NCBI RefSeq assembly: GCF_001936615.1
Contig: NZ_MLBF01000002.1
Location: forward strand, 62,001 to 126,000
DNA: 64,000 bases
Reading direction: 5' to 3'
Source: Desulfosporosinus metallidurans
Lineage (GTDB): Bacteria; Bacillota; Desulfitobacteriia; Desulfitobacteriales; Desulfitobacteriaceae
The translations under genes and the position numbers were made by a program. How positions within the stretch are numbered: position 1 is the stretch's first letter; each line of letters begins with the position of its first letter. Below the pieces are notes generated by a model that was given only the letters and a program-made list of their open reading frames with translations, was not told where the DNA came from and did not search any database. This document shows positions 52,309-63,616 of this stretch, piece after piece.

Positions 52309-55300
52309 TTAAAGTTTTAGATTAATCGTATGAACTTGACCGTCATCTTCTAACAAAATAACAGGTTCCAGTAAAACTTTTCCATCTAAGGTTACTTTCT
52401 CGCACCCGGTCATCCTGCCCATTGGATTCTCGACGACAATCACGTATTGCGTTGTCTGATAAAGATAAGTTAAGCGATAACCCGTCCAACGGCTTGGTAT
52501 ACAAGGTTTCAAGACTAATTTATCCCCTTGACGTTTAAAACCTAAAATCCCCTCAAGCCCTGCCTGATACATCCACCCGGCTGCTCCAGTATACCACGTC
52601 CATCCTCCCCGGCCCACATGGGGGTGTGTGGCATAAACATCAGCCGCCATAACATAGGGTTCCACTTTATAGCGATTCACTTCGTGTTCTGTCCGGGCAT
52701 GATGAATGGGACTTAACATCTGAAACAGCTCCGCCGCCTTGTCCCCTTCTCCTAAACTTGTGTAAGCCAAAATTGCCCAAGCTGCCCCGTGAGTATACTG
52801 TCCGCCGTTTTCACGAACCCCGGGAACATACCCTTTTATATATCCGGGATCTGGCAAAAATTTATCAAAGGGCGGGGTCAATAAAAGGAGAACACCGTCT
52901 TCCTTGCGCCACAAATAGTGTTCTAAGGCCAACATAGCATCTTTAGCCCGAGAAGATTTGGCTGCCCCTGAGAGCACAGACCAAGACTGGGCGATGGCAT
53001 CGATTTGACATTCTGGATTTTGAGAAGACCCTAACGGTGTCCCGTCATCGAAATATGCACGCCTATACCAACCACCATCCCATCCATGGAGCTCAATATT
53101 TTGCTGTAATTCTTCAGCAATACGACGATAGCGGACGCCTCTCTCAAGATCTTGACGAGCATCACATACCTTGGCAAAACGCTTTAAAGTTAGATATAAA
53201 AACCACCCCAGCCACACACTTTCTCCTTTTCCCCTAGGTCCGATGCGACTAAATCCATCGTTCCAGTCTCCCGAGCCGATAAGTGGTAACCCGTGTTCAC
53301 CAAAACGCAGTCCTCTCTCAATGGCACGGATACAGTGTTCATACACACTACCCTGCTCATGAGAAATACTCGGAATTGAATATCGTTCGTCTTCATCTTC
53401 TTTAAGGGGCTCATCCTCAAGGAAAATCATTGACTCACCCAAAACACCCTCGTCCCCTGTGCGTTCAATATAATGAGCCGTTACGAAGGGCAACCATAAC
53501 AAATCATCAGAGAATTTGGTTCGAATCCCTTTTCCTTTACCAGCGTGCCACCAATGCTGCACATCCCCTTCTAAAAACTGATGTCCGCAATGTAGAATAA
53601 TTTGTTCACGAGTGACCTGGGGAGTCGTATAGACAAGGGCCATCACGTCTTGAAGTTGATCCCTAAAACCAAACGCTCCTCCTGACTGATAAAACGCTGA
53701 ACGGGCCCATAGGCGACAGACAACCGTCTGATAGAGCAGCCAGCGGTTGAGAAGTATATTCATCGAAAGATCAGGCGTGTCAACCTGGATGTTTCCCAGC
53801 AATTTATCCCAATACAGCTTAACTTCTTCAAAAACTTCGTTTAACTTTCCGGGCTGACCATAAGCCGATACAATTTGCTCAGCCTCTGCTTGGTTTACTG
53901 TTTCGCCGAGTAAGAAAGTAAGGGTCTTCATCTCACCGGGAGATACGGAAACTATGAGTTGCAATGCAGAACAAGGATCAAGCCCTGCCCCAATTGTTCC
54001 TGAAAAATGGTCCAGTTTTAACCCCATGGGATCTTCCAAACTTCCGTTCCTTCCAATAAATTCAGAACGATCCCCAGTATAACTTGTCACCTCTGCACCA
54101 AAAGCAGCTAAAAACCCAATCCTCCCAGCAAAATCATCTTGATACGTATTGCGAGCAAAAAAAATGTTTTGTTCTTCATTATATTCTGTCACTAGATACG
54201 GAGCTGTCTGCTCGCGTGCCACGCCCATCACCCATTCAACATAATAGACTGCACTTAAACGTTGAACATGATTCGTCGTGTTGGTAATCATTAATTCTAC
54301 AACCTTGACCGACTCCTTTACGGGTACAAAGAGACGCAAAGTTTGCTTAAGTCCATGACTACAATGTTCAAACGTCGAATACCCTTGGCCATGACGGATA
54401 GTGTATAAACCCTTTTCGCGTTTAGGACTAACCGTGACAGACCATGCTTCACCAGTTTTTTCATCACGTAAGAAAAGAGCTTCCCCTGTAGGATCGATAA
54501 TTGGATCATTTGACCATGGGGTAAGCTTGTTCTCCCTACTATTAAGAGACCAAGTATAACCAGCACCCACTTCAGACACTTGAAAACCGAACTTGGAATT
54601 GGCTATTACGTTAATCCAGGGTAGGGGAGTATTCATGCCTTCCTGCAGTTGGATGATATATTCGGTGCCATCTTCGCTAAATCCACCGTATCCATTAGCA
54701 AACAACAGCTGACCAATTGCTGGATCTGACGCCTCTGAACGAAACTCACTGATTTTTTCCTGAACAATTTGGCTGGGTCGGTCTTGGGCCTTTTCTTGGC
54801 TATCTGTCTCATAACGCTCAACATCTGCGAAAATGACCTTTCCTTTTTTGCGAACTTGAACGGAACACGATCCTCCTTCTCCACTAAACGTTATCCGAGC
54901 CACGGCACAGAGAAGTGTGACATCCTCCGGATGAACATGGCCTTTTTGAAGCAGAAAGACACCACCAGATTGATTCAATAGATCGCGAGCATGCCCCATT
55001 GATATGAAATCACGGAGAGTATCCTGGAAAGCCTGAACATAGCCGCTCTCATCTTCATTGAGTATGATTAGATCAGCATACAACCCTTTTAGCCTCCAGT
55101 ATTCATGGATCGTTAAGAGTCTTCGCACCAAATCCAAATTTTCCGCATCTTTCACTCGAACAAGGACGATTGGAAGATCTCCTGAAATTGCATAAGGCCA
55201 GAGAGAAGACTGCCCTTTGCGATTATGCTTAATACATTCCTCTACATCTCTTCGGCAAGGACTAAGAAAAAGCAAATGGCCTCCAAGACTTAAACTCTCG

Positions 55301-58300
55301 TTTGCCTGAGCTGCCGTCAAATTCAAATGCCTAAGCTCCATATTACTTTGTGTCCATGCCAGCTCAAAAGCCCTATTGACAGAGAGCGGATCCCGGTATT
55401 TTTCCGCCATGCTGATGATCTCTTCACGACTGTCAGCATATCCCATAGAGAAGGAAACCCGAACGGTTTGCCCAGGGTAGATTCTCACCCTCTGTCGCAA
55501 GCTCATCATTGGATCCAACACGGCTCCAACGGTATTAGACAAGGGATGATTCGCATCTAAGGCTTGCGGCTTAGCAAGGCTTCTCCCTCGCCCAATAAAA
55601 CGTGCACGATCTGTCTCATATTGAAGGGATCCCACTTTTTCCCCTTCCGTTGCCACCGTATGCATAAGCCACAACCGAGCCTGATTTTCACTTCGTGGTC
55701 TTCGTGACGCCAATAACGACCCATATGCAAATTCAGTTTGAATAAAGAGATTGCCAAACGCTGGATGTGCCAAATCTTCACTTGGCCTGGCCAAAACCAC
55801 TTCAAAATAACTGGTAACTTCAACTGTTCGGTCATGCTTACTGTGATTTGTTAAGGAAATACGTCGCATCTCTGCTTGGTCTTCAGGAGATACGACAACT
55901 TCAGTACGAGTTGTTATGTTGCCATCCTTGCGAGAGAACTCTACTCTGTCCGGTGCAAAAATCACCTTATAGTCCTCGCCAGAATCTCGACATGGTTGAT
56001 GGGTTGCAGACCATACGTCCCCAGAATTCAAGTTTTGAATATAAAAGTACATACCCCATGCATCCCGCGTTACGTCTTCTCGCCAACGGGAAAGGCTAAT
56101 CTCTCGAAATCGGCTAAACCCCGCACCAGCATTCGTCATCATGACAGAATACTGTCCATTGGAAATACAGTGTGTGATTGGAATAGAACTCTTTGCCGTG
56201 CCCATCAAAATCACCTGATTATTTTCTAGATCGGCAACCTTAGAATTCCGTTCTGTCACAACTTGTTCCCCTTCTGGGTGAGGAATAACAGGGGTAGACA
56301 TCGGCAGTCGTTCTTGTAACAGAAGCTCTGTTGCTTGGATTAAGGCTTCACTGTGCAAACGATGTTGCATCCGATTGTCGCATAACACATTATTAAGGGC
56401 TAATAAACTCATTCCTTGATGATGAGCCATAAAACTCTGGATCAACATGAAGGGGCGTCCAGCAGGAATACGTTCAGGGGTAAAGTCGGCCGCTTCATAT
56501 AACCCATAACGTCCTCCGAAACCCCTTTGTTCCATTGCAAAAAGATTTAATAATGCCTCACGCGGAGAAACCATTAAGGCCAAGAAACTCGCATAGGGCG
56601 CTATGACAAGATCCTGAATTAAACCCCGCTTAAGACCTAAGCCTGGAACTCCGAAGGCCTTATACTGATAATTTAGTTGGGGATCGAAAGCATAAAATCC
56701 TGACTCAGATATACCCCAGGGTGCGTTGTGTTCTTGACCATACTTCCTTTGCACCTCCACTACAGAACGATAAGTTTCATCGAGAAGTGTCCCCTCATAA
56801 TTTCGCATTACCAATAGAGGCATTAAAAATTCGAACATCGTTCCACTCCAAGAGACTAAACTTCGTTTTCCTTTAGTCAAGGTCAAAGAACGCCCTAGCT
56901 TGAACCAATGACTGTGGGGCACATCCCCTTTGGCTATGGCAATAAAGCTTGCCTGACGGGCCTCCGAAGCCAGCAAGTCATAATAAGACTTATCCAGCAT
57001 ACTCTCTCCGACACGGTACCCAATAGAAAAGAGTTGACGGGATTCGTCAAAGAGCGGTCTGAACTCTGTAGCCAAGACCATTCCTTCAAGCCGCTGTTGT
57101 AACTCCACTGACCTATGAATATTATCCTGAATTTCTTTTAAAGCTCTGCTAATCCCCTCTCTCATCTCGGGAGGTAAACTCCCTTCCTGAAGTACATCTG
57201 TATAGCTTTTAGCGAGTTCATTCAAACTGCTTTGAAAGACCTGAGCGTTCAGGAACGTATGAGTTTCTGAGTGTTCAGAATCCATTACCCATGGGTAGAC
57301 ATCTCCCATTTCTTGACGAAAAGATTGAATCATCGTATCCAAACGGCGCGCCCAATACATGTCCTCTTTAGTTAATTCGTGTTTTAGAAACTCATCTGGC
57401 CATGATGCCAATAGATTCATCCAGCTCTGTAATGTCCACGTTTCAGCTGAACCAAGTACATGTTCAAGAGCCTGATCAAATTCATTAAGCTCCTCATAAG
57501 TATCCTGACCAACCGCTTCAATCAATAAGTTGCAAGTGTCCCTAAGACCACGCGCAAATTGCAGATCAATCAGAGGTTTGTCTAAGATCTCGGCAAGTCC
57601 TGATTTTAACGTCATCAAATAAAGCACAAAATTACCGCTATCAACGGTAGACACGTAACGGGGTTCTAAAGGCACCAGACTCTGGGTATCGTACCAATTA
57701 TACAAATGCCCTTTCCAATGTCCTAGACTATCAAGCGTTTCCAACGTGTGCTCAATTCGCTCATACATCGTTGATAACGAAATGTACCCAAAATCCCGTG
57801 CTGACAAATTTGCTAGTAAAGCCAGTCCTATGTTTGTGGGCGACGTCCGATGGGCCACGCCATTAGGTGGATCGATTTGTACATTATCTGGAGGAAGCCA
57901 GTGATCCTCGTTGCAGACAAACTCTTCAAAGAACGCCCAAATTTTTCGGGCAAAGCGTCGTAATGCAAGTTGATCTGAAAACGAGAGTGCTTCTTTTTTA
58001 TGCTGAATGGGCAAACTTACGCGATAAGCAACCCAAAGTGAAGCGACCCACACCATCCCCAACGGAACAAATCGCCCTAACTTCGTTGGAAAAGAAGAGC
58101 TAATGGTCAAAACTGCTATCATGACAAAAAGGATCACTGACCACATTGTACTAAGCATCGTTTTCAAACTGACATCTAAGCGTTTCTCGGTATCTGCGGC
58201 AGTTTCCCATTCTAATAAATGTCGATGAGAAACAAACTGGCGATAGACGCTTCGCATGATCGCATCGAGCATTATTAAGGCCTGGAACGGTAGGAAAATA

Positions 58301-60900
58301 AACTGAAGCGCAAACTGAGTAACTAAGGTAGATAGGTCTTGACCAATATCTCCCTGTTCCCCGCCTTCGGCCAAGAGACTATTGATCATATTTAAAGCCA
58401 TCGGCCAAATCAAACTCACGGAGATTAATCCAACCCATACCAAGGGTTCTCCGGAAAGGACCGTAAACGCTAGAATGAGAAGGAGTAACTGGGCGGGAGC
58501 TTCTAAACTTCTTCTTAAGTTATCAAAGATCTTCCACCGTGAAACAAAAGGAATAGGCTTAAATAACCAAGGTAAAAGCTGCCAATCTCCCCGGACCCAG
58601 CGGTGTTGTCTGCGCATATAAGCGAGGTAACTGGCAGGATAACCATCGACCAACTCTACATCCGTTACGAGTCCAGCTCTGGCGTATAATCCCTCGATCA
58701 AATCATGGCTGAGAATGGTGTTTTCAGGAAAGGCGTTATGGGTTACCTGATGAAAGACATTGACATCGTAAATCCCCTTACCAGTAAAAATTCCTTCGCC
58801 AAACAAATCTTGATAAACGTCGGATACTGCCGTTGTATACGGATCAACTCCAACTCTACCAGAAAAAATTCGGGCAAATTTGGTCGCTCCAGCGCTCAAA
58901 ATTGAGACTCCAACGCGCGGTTGAAGGATCCCGTAGCCCTGCACCACCCTCCCTCCATCCTCACTCAAGCGTGGCGCATGGAGAGGGTGAGCAAGTGTTC
59001 CGATTAGCTTTCTGGCCGTACCCTGTGGCAGCTGGGTGTCTGCATCAAGTGTTATGACATAACGAAAGGTTGGAAGAATGGATAAATCGCCAATTTGAAC
59101 ATCATAGCTTGTCGCCCCATCCTGACGTAAGAGACAGTTAAACTCTGCAAGTTTTCCCCGCTTTCTCTCCCATCCCATCCAGACGCCTTCAGGAGCATTA
59201 TAAATTCGTCTGCGATTAAAGAAATAAAACCTACTTTGGCCATACTTGTGGTTGAGACTCTCGATCGCAGCGCTTGCCGCTGTAATAATCTCCTCATCGC
59301 CTTCAACAACTTCTGAAGAGGCATCAGCAAAATCACCCAATAATGCAAAATGCAAATTTTTATCTCGATTGGCAAGATGATATACTTCAATTTGCCCGAC
59401 AAGTTCCTTAACCCTGTCCACACTCGTTAAAAGAGTGGGCACTGCAACCATCGTCCGTAATTCTTCCGGAATCCCTTCCCTCAACTCTAATTTAGGTAGA
59501 AAAGTTGGGTAGAAAACTTTCGATACCACCCAATTAACAAAGGGAATTATCAAACTACTTGCCCAAACGATTAGACCAAAAAATAAAACAATATGGATTA
59601 ACGAAAGTGAATTCGCTTTAAGAACATACGCTAAAATCAAAAAACATAGACTTCCTGTTCCGATGAGCAAACTACCAAAATAATAGAATACTGGCTTTTC
59701 ACGTATGGAGCGATGAATCCTATACGCCATGTTCCGAGATGGGGCAAAATCTTGTTTCATTTCTCGTTCAAGTGAATCTCGTCCTGCCCCAATCAAATCA
59801 TAACCCACATGAGACGATACTGACTCCCCATTTTCATGTGCCTTTTCTGCTCTCGATAACACTTTTCGAGCTACGACTAACTCTGAAACTTTAAAATATC
59901 TAGCGATCTTTTCCACCTGATGACGATAAGCGTCTCGTGATTCAAAGTCCATTTCGAGATAGACACGATTTGGATCCTTATTAAATAAACGTTCAACTAA
60001 ACTTACTTCCTCAAAAAAACGGGGCCAATCCTCAGCTTTGATGAAATGAATGCTTAAAATAGCATGACCCATAGACACTTGATACATAGATTGGTGTTGG
60101 CGCTCAAGTTTGGCTAATTCTTCGATCGTTGTGTCTTGTTTTGCGACAACACGGTCGACCCAGTGTAAAAGAGGTGCAACGTCTGCTCCAAGGTCACGAA
60201 GGCGTTTGAGGATCTGTTCCGCATAAGCAGAGGAATATTCTCCTTGAGAAGTGAGTGTCTTTAGAATATCTTCCCATTTTTCTGGCCCATACTCTGATTT
60301 TAACAAGGGTAAGACCCAATTATCGGCCGCTTCTCTTTCGGCTTGGGTAAACAAAATTTGTTCTGCTATCCTTCGTATGTTTTCCAAAAGGATAATCCGC
60401 AACATGATTGGGATCGCCCATAGTTCCCCACTCGACAAGGGCACTTGTACCTGATAAGCATTAATAAACGCTTTGAGAGTATCGCTTTGCAATTGACTAT
60501 CCGTATGTTCGATGAGTTCAACTAATAACCCGTAAATCCTTGGGTATCCTTGAAAATCTCCATTAGAGTTTCGTGGTAATTGACGTTCAAATTTTAGAGG
60601 AAGACTTTTTTCAATCTCCTCTCTTAAATCTTTGAGACTATAAAAATTGTCTAATAACCATTCCGTAGCTGGGACAATATCTTGAGTTCGTGTTGCATAG
60701 TCTGTTATTTCACGGTAAGCCTGCTTTAAGAACTTCATATTTTGCTTTACTCTTGGTAATAAGGTTCTCATTGGGTAGCTAGTTCCTTGGTTGGCATTAA
60801 ATCGAGCAATTTCTTCAGCATGATTAAGCAAATCTTCCCCATTCAAGACAATATCTTTATATGGTTTATCCTTCGTTATTGACCGTGTGTAAAACTTCAT
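52309..60900 (-). CDS. cyclic beta-1,2-glucan synthase-like protein (NdvB/Cgs type)
   Basis: A 2863-residue membrane enzyme. The N-terminal third is followed by membrane pairs near residues 410-465, then a GT84-type glucosyltransferase with YVITLDADTQLP and the QxxRW motif QHRWVRGDW near residue 765, and more membrane helices to about 1000. A glycoamylase-like (PF10091-type) domain near 1350-1470 includes PWGISESGFYAFD. The C-terminal 1100 residues are GH94-like with the catalytic Asp in GSGDWNDGF near 2545. This is the domain plan of rhizobial NdvB, which makes cyclic beta-1,2-glucans. GGAGACGAAGA precedes the ATG. Confidence 0.9.
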   Translation of the reverse strand: MKFYTRSITKDKPYKDIVLNGEDLLNHAEEIARFNANQGTSYPMRTLLPRVKQNMKFLKQAYREITDYATRTQDIVPATEWLLDNFYSLKDLREEIEKSLPLKFERQLPRNSNGDFQGYPRIYGLLVELIEHTDSQLQSDTLKAFINAYQVQVPLSSGELWAIPIMLRIILLENIRRIAEQILFTQAEREAADNWVLPLLKSEYGPEKWEDILKTLTSQGEYSSAYAEQILKRLRDLGADVAPLLHWVDRVVAKQDTTIEELAKLERQHQSMYQVSMGHAILSIHFIKAEDWPRFFEEVSLVERLFNKDPNRVYLEMDFESRDAYRHQVEKIARYFKVSELVVARKVLSRAEKAHENGESVSSHVGYDLIGAGRDSLEREMKQDFAPSRNMAYRIHRSIREKPVFYYFGSLLIGTGSLCFLILAYVLKANSLSLIHIVLFFGLIVWASSLIIPFVNWVVSKVFYPTFLPKLELREGIPEELRTMVAVPTLLTSVDRVKELVGQIEVYHLANRDKNLHFALLGDFADASSEVVEGDEEIITAASAAIESLNHKYGQSRFYFFNRRRIYNAPEGVWMGWERKRGKLAEFNCLLRQDGATSYDVQIGDLSILPTFRYVITLDADTQLPQGTARKLIGTLAHPLHAPRLSEDGGRVVQGYGILQPRVGVSILSAGATKFARIFSGRVGVDPYTTAVSDVYQDLFGEGIFTGKGIYDVNVFHQVTHNAFPENTILSHDLIEGLYARAGLVTDVELVDGYPASYLAYMRRQHRWVRGDWQLLPWLFKPIPFVSRWKIFDNLRRSLEAPAQLLLLILAFTVLSGEPLVWVGLISVSLIWPMALNMINSLLAEGGEQGDIGQDLSTLVTQFALQFIFLPFQALIMLDAIMRSVYRQFVSHRHLLEWETAADTEKRLDVSLKTMLSTMWSVILFVMIAVLTISSSFPTKLGRFVPLGMVWVASLWVAYRVSLPIQHKKEALSFSDQLALRRFARKIWAFFEEFVCNEDHWLPPDNVQIDPPNGVAHRTSPTNIGLALLANLSARDFGYISLSTMYERIEHTLETLDSLGHWKGHLYNWYDTQSLVPLEPRYVSTVDSGNFVLYLMTLKSGLAEILDKPLIDLQFARGLRDTCNLLIEAVGQDTYEELNEFDQALEHVLGSAETWTLQSWMNLLASWPDEFLKHELTKEDMYWARRLDTMIQSFRQEMGDVYPWVMDSEHSETHTFLNAQVFQSSLNELAKSYTDVLQEGSLPPEMREGISRALKEIQDNIHRSVELQQRLEGMVLATEFRPLFDESRQLFSIGYRVGESMLDKSYYDLLASEARQASFIAIAKGDVPHSHWFKLGRSLTLTKGKRSLVSWSGTMFEFLMPLLVMRNYEGTLLDETYRSVVEVQRKYGQEHNAPWGISESGFYAFDPQLNYQYKAFGVPGLGLKRGLIQDLVIAPYASFLALMVSPREALLNLFAMEQRGFGGRYGLYEAADFTPERIPAGRPFMLIQSFMAHHQGMSLLALNNVLCDNRMQHRLHSEALIQATELLLQERLPMSTPVIPHPEGEQVVTERNSKVADLENNQVILMGTAKSSIPITHCISNGQYSVMMTNAGAGFSRFREISLSRWREDVTRDAWGMYFYIQNLNSGDVWSATHQPCRDSGEDYKVIFAPDRVEFSRKDGNITTRTEVVVSPEDQAEMRRISLTNHSKHDRTVEVTSYFEVVLARPSEDLAHPAFGNLFIQTEFAYGSLLASRRPRSENQARLWLMHTVATEGEKVGSLQYETDRARFIGRGRSLAKPQALDANHPLSNTVGAVLDPMMSLRQRVRIYPGQTVRVSFSMGYADSREEIISMAEKYRDPLSVNRAFELAWTQSNMELRHLNLTAAQANESLSLGGHLLFLSPCRRDVEECIKHNRKGQSSLWPYAISGDLPIVLVRVKDAENLDLVRRLLTIHEYWRLKGLYADLIILNEDESGYVQAFQDTLRDFISMGHARDLLNQSGGVFLLQKGHVHPEDVTLLCAVARITFSGEGGSCSVQVRKKGKVIFADVERYETDSQEKAQDRPSQIVQEKISEFRSEASDPAIGQLLFANGYGGFSEDGTEYIIQLQEGMNTPLPWINVIANSKFGFQVSEVGAGYTWSLNSRENKLTPWSNDPIIDPTGEALFLRDEKTGEAWSVTVSPKREKGLYTIRHGQGYSTFEHCSHGLKQTLRLFVPVKESVKVVELMITNTTNHVQRLSAVYYVEWVMGVAREQTAPYLVTEYNEEQNIFFARNTYQDDFAGRIGFLAAFGAEVTSYTGDRSEFIGRNGSLEDPMGLKLDHFSGTIGAGLDPCSALQLIVSVSPGEMKTLTFLLGETVNQAEAEQIVSAYGQPGKLNEVFEEVKLYWDKLLGNIQVDTPDLSMNILLNRWLLYQTVVCRLWARSAFYQSGGAFGFRDQLQDVMALVYTTPQVTREQIILHCGHQFLEGDVQHWWHAGKGKGIRTKFSDDLLWLPFVTAHYIERTGDEGVLGESMIFLEDEPLKEDEDERYSIPSISHEQGSVYEHCIRAIERGLRFGEHGLPLIGSGDWNDGFSRIGPRGKGESVWLGWFLYLTLKRFAKVCDARQDLERGVRYRRIAEELQQNIELHGWDGGWYRRAYFDDGTPLGSSQNPECQIDAIAQSWSVLSGAAKSSRAKDAMLALEHYLWRKEDGVLLLLTPPFDKFLPDPGYIKGYVPGVRENGGQYTHGAAWAILAYTSLGEGDKAAELFQMLSPIHHARTEHEVNRYKVEPYVMAADVYATHPHVGRGGWTWYTGAAGWMYQAGLEGILGFKRQGDKLVLKPCIPSRWTGYRLTYLYQTTQYVIVVENPMGRMTGCEKVTLDGKVLLEPVILLEDDGQVHTINLKL

Positions 60901-60973
60901 TCTTCGTCTCCGTCTATTTTTTTACATCCATTTAAGCATTATTCCCATTTCCCCCCACTTCATTCATCATAAA

Positions 60974-61010
60974 GAAACACCCTAGCCATTCATCTTGGCT
61001 AGGGTGTTTC
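60974..61010 (-). terminator. terminator of the FtsK/SpoIIIE gene
   Basis: GAAACACCCTAGCCA (60974-60988) pairs perfectly with TGGCTAGGGTGTTTC (60996-61010). TTTATG follows on the minus strand. It begins six bases after the stop at 61016 and separates the translocase from the glucan synthase transcript. Confidence 0.88.
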
Positions 61011-61015
61011 AAAGT

Positions 61016-63529
61016 TCATCCAAAACGTTCATTAAATTCATCTAAGGTTAAGAGCACTTGCCGTGGCTTACTCCCTTCATATGCTCCAACAACCCCTTGT
61101 TCTTCAAGCATATCCATTAAGCGTGCCGCTCGGGCATATCCTAACTTTAACCGCCGTTGCAGGAAGGATACCGAGGCCATCCCCGTCCTAATAAAAAGTT
61201 GTCCTGCTTCAATAAACAAGGCGTCATCCGGTCCGTTACTTTCTTCGTTTTTAAGAGTTGTTTCGGCAAAAAGCCTCTCTGGATCAAGATACTCCGGTTT
61301 ACCCAGTTGTTTCCAATGCGTAATGACCCGTTGTACTTCTTCATCCGTAACCAAACAACCTTGTACACGCAGTGCTTTATTCACGCCCAAGGGGGAATAA
61401 AGCATGTCTCCACGTCCAAGGAGTTTTTCTGCGCCTGTTGCATCGAGAATGGTGCGGGAGTCGATTTGAGACGAAACTGCGAAAGAAATTCGACTGGGTA
61501 TGTTCGCCTTGATTACTCCAGTAATCACATCAACCGACGGGCGTTGCGTAGCAATCACCAAGTGAATCCCCGCAGCCCGAGCCATTTGGGCTAAGCGACA
61601 TATGGCTTCTTCCACTTCCCCAGCTGCAACCATCATCAGGTCGGCCAGCTCATCAATGATCACGACAATGAAGGACAAGGCTGGTGTCATTCTCGCTGTT
61701 TCATCGGCTTTCAATTTATTATAACGCTCGATATCTCGAACCCCTGCAGCAGCAAAGAGTTCATACCGATTTTCCATTTCTTTGACGATCCATTTCAGAG
61801 CACTCGCTGCTTTCTTCGGGTCGACCACAACCGGAGCCAATAAGTGCGGGATGCCGTTATACTGATTGAGTTCCACCATCTTAGGATCGACAAGAAGAAA
61901 CTTCACTTCATCTGGAGTCGCATTATAAAGAATAGAATTAATAATCGTCGTAATGCAGACACTTTTTCCCGACCCAGTAGCCCCTGCCACAAGAAGATGG
62001 GGCATTCTTATCAAATCCGCAATGATGGGTTGATCCGCAATATCTTTCCCCAAGGCAACCTTGAGCTTGGAAGGGTATTGTCCGAAGCTAGCTGTTTCGA
62101 GCACTTCGCGAAATGGTACAGATCGTGCCTGCTTATTCGGAACTTCAATCCCGATGGCTGCTTTTCCAGGAATCGGAGCTTCAATACGCACATCCCGAGC
62201 AGCAAGTCCTAGTGCAATATCATCCGATAGATTAACAATCTTGCTAATCTTAACTCCTGGAGCTGGGGCTAGCTCATATCGGGTAATGACTGGGCCTCTA
62301 GTTACGCGAATGACTTTGGCTTTTACTCCAAAATCCAGCAGCACTTTCTCCAGCAATTTTGACGTTTCCGTATCCTGAATAATGACTCGTTGTGGCATTG
62401 GATCCAATAAATTATAATCAGGAACCTTCCAATGATCTACTTTTTCAACGACAAGTTTAACCAACGGAGCCACTTGACCCGCATAATTTAAGGGTAACTC
62501 TGAGGCAGCAGCCATAGGAGCTACAAACTCGTGCTTAGTGTGATATGTGCACTCCGTATTCAACAGCTCATCCAAGGATTCAACTTTGGTTTCCTGACCA
62601 CTTTCCTCTATCCTACCTGTTACGATTTCTGGCAATACTATAGATTTCTTCTCTGTTTCAAGCTCACTGATTGAAACAGAACTCTCAATGGCTAGAGCGA
62701 TCTTCTCGACTTCATCGATTGTTCGACTACCAGCCCCCAAATCTCCTATAACATCCAGCGTTTCCAAGTCTTGAGGTATTTTGTCTTCCTTAAATTGGGC
62801 CAAGAACTCTTCTTGATCCTTTTGAGACTCGAAAATCGGAGAAAATATTGGCTTTCTAATAGGGATTTCAGGTATTACTGGTATATCCTTTGGAATATTG
62901 CTCCCTTGCCAAGAGCTCCCTCGGTCAAGTCCTTCCTCATGGTCTACTCCCTCGAAATAATCTTCAAGTCCGTTTAAAGTCGTCATTTTGCGGGGAGTCT
63001 TAGGAAAAATCGACTGACCAGTCCCAAAATATGAAGGAAAATCTCTCCCGACTTCCTCCATTTCTTCTGCCATTTGGTTATCTGCATCCTTCATTTCCAC
63101 CCATTCGGGAGAAGAGAAATAGCGGTTAAATCCCTGTAAATTCACAAGTTTCCCAGGTGGTAGAGATATACCATGAGAGTCAAAGTCAGTTTTAAATTCT
63201 GATTCTCTCAATTGGTCAGAATTCTGTTGATTTGACTTCATCTTGCGGCGATTTCCAGACACCTTTGAGAGTCGCGCTGATGAAAATAATGCTGATCGTT
63301 TGGACGCTGATGTCGATGAATAAATCCAAAGAAGGAAAGCTATTACCAAACAAAAAATTAGCCCTAACCAGGCCAAACTTCTTCCCATAACCGCAGTAAA
63401 CAAGGTATAGACCCGCTTTCCCATAAAAAACCCCAAACCACCTAATAGCCCTATCATAGAAAACAATAATAAAACTATGCTGAATAACTTAAGCCAAAGA
63501 GAGCCTGGATCTTTTTTCCTTTTTGACAA
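61016..63529 (-). CDS. FtsK/SpoIIIE family DNA translocase
   Basis: A septal DNA pump of about 837 residues. Two or three N-terminal membrane helices (up to about residue 75), fewer than the usual four, are followed by a 300-residue acidic linker. The motor has Walker A AGATGSGKSVCITTI (near residue 520) and Walker B SFIVVIIDELADLM, and a C-terminal winged-helix gamma domain (SFLQRRLKLGYARAARLMDM). It moves chromosomal DNA through the division or spore septum. A TTG at 63529 lies 8 bases after AGAGG; a GTG at 63538 is the alternative. Confidence 0.94.
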   Translation of the reverse strand: MSKRKKDPGSLWLKLFSIVLLLFSMIGLLGGLGFFMGKRVYTLFTAVMGRSLAWLGLIFCLVIAFLLWIYSSTSASKRSALFSSARLSKVSGNRRKMKSNQQNSDQLRESEFKTDFDSHGISLPPGKLVNLQGFNRYFSSPEWVEMKDADNQMAEEMEEVGRDFPSYFGTGQSIFPKTPRKMTTLNGLEDYFEGVDHEEGLDRGSSWQGSNIPKDIPVIPEIPIRKPIFSPIFESQKDQEEFLAQFKEDKIPQDLETLDVIGDLGAGSRTIDEVEKIALAIESSVSISELETEKKSIVLPEIVTGRIEESGQETKVESLDELLNTECTYHTKHEFVAPMAAASELPLNYAGQVAPLVKLVVEKVDHWKVPDYNLLDPMPQRVIIQDTETSKLLEKVLLDFGVKAKVIRVTRGPVITRYELAPAPGVKISKIVNLSDDIALGLAARDVRIEAPIPGKAAIGIEVPNKQARSVPFREVLETASFGQYPSKLKVALGKDIADQPIIADLIRMPHLLVAGATGSGKSVCITTIINSILYNATPDEVKFLLVDPKMVELNQYNGIPHLLAPVVVDPKKAASALKWIVKEMENRYELFAAAGVRDIERYNKLKADETARMTPALSFIVVIIDELADLMMVAAGEVEEAICRLAQMARAAGIHLVIATQRPSVDVITGVIKANIPSRISFAVSSQIDSRTILDATGAEKLLGRGDMLYSPLGVNKALRVQGCLVTDEEVQRVITHWKQLGKPEYLDPERLFAETTLKNEESNGPDDALFIEAGQLFIRTGMASVSFLQRRLKLGYARAARLMDMLEEQGVVGAYEGSKPRQVLLTLDEFNERFG

Positions 63530-63616
63530 ACCTTTCACCTCTCACTTCATATCCATTATGGTAGATGAGCTAGGAGAATGTCAAAAGGTTTTTTTTGAAT
63601 CCAAGGAATTTGAATT

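Noticed and set aside
52309-60900. Several open frames on both strands inside the glucan synthase gene
   Set aside because: The long frame is continuous with conserved domains from end to end; the others show no domain or start signal.
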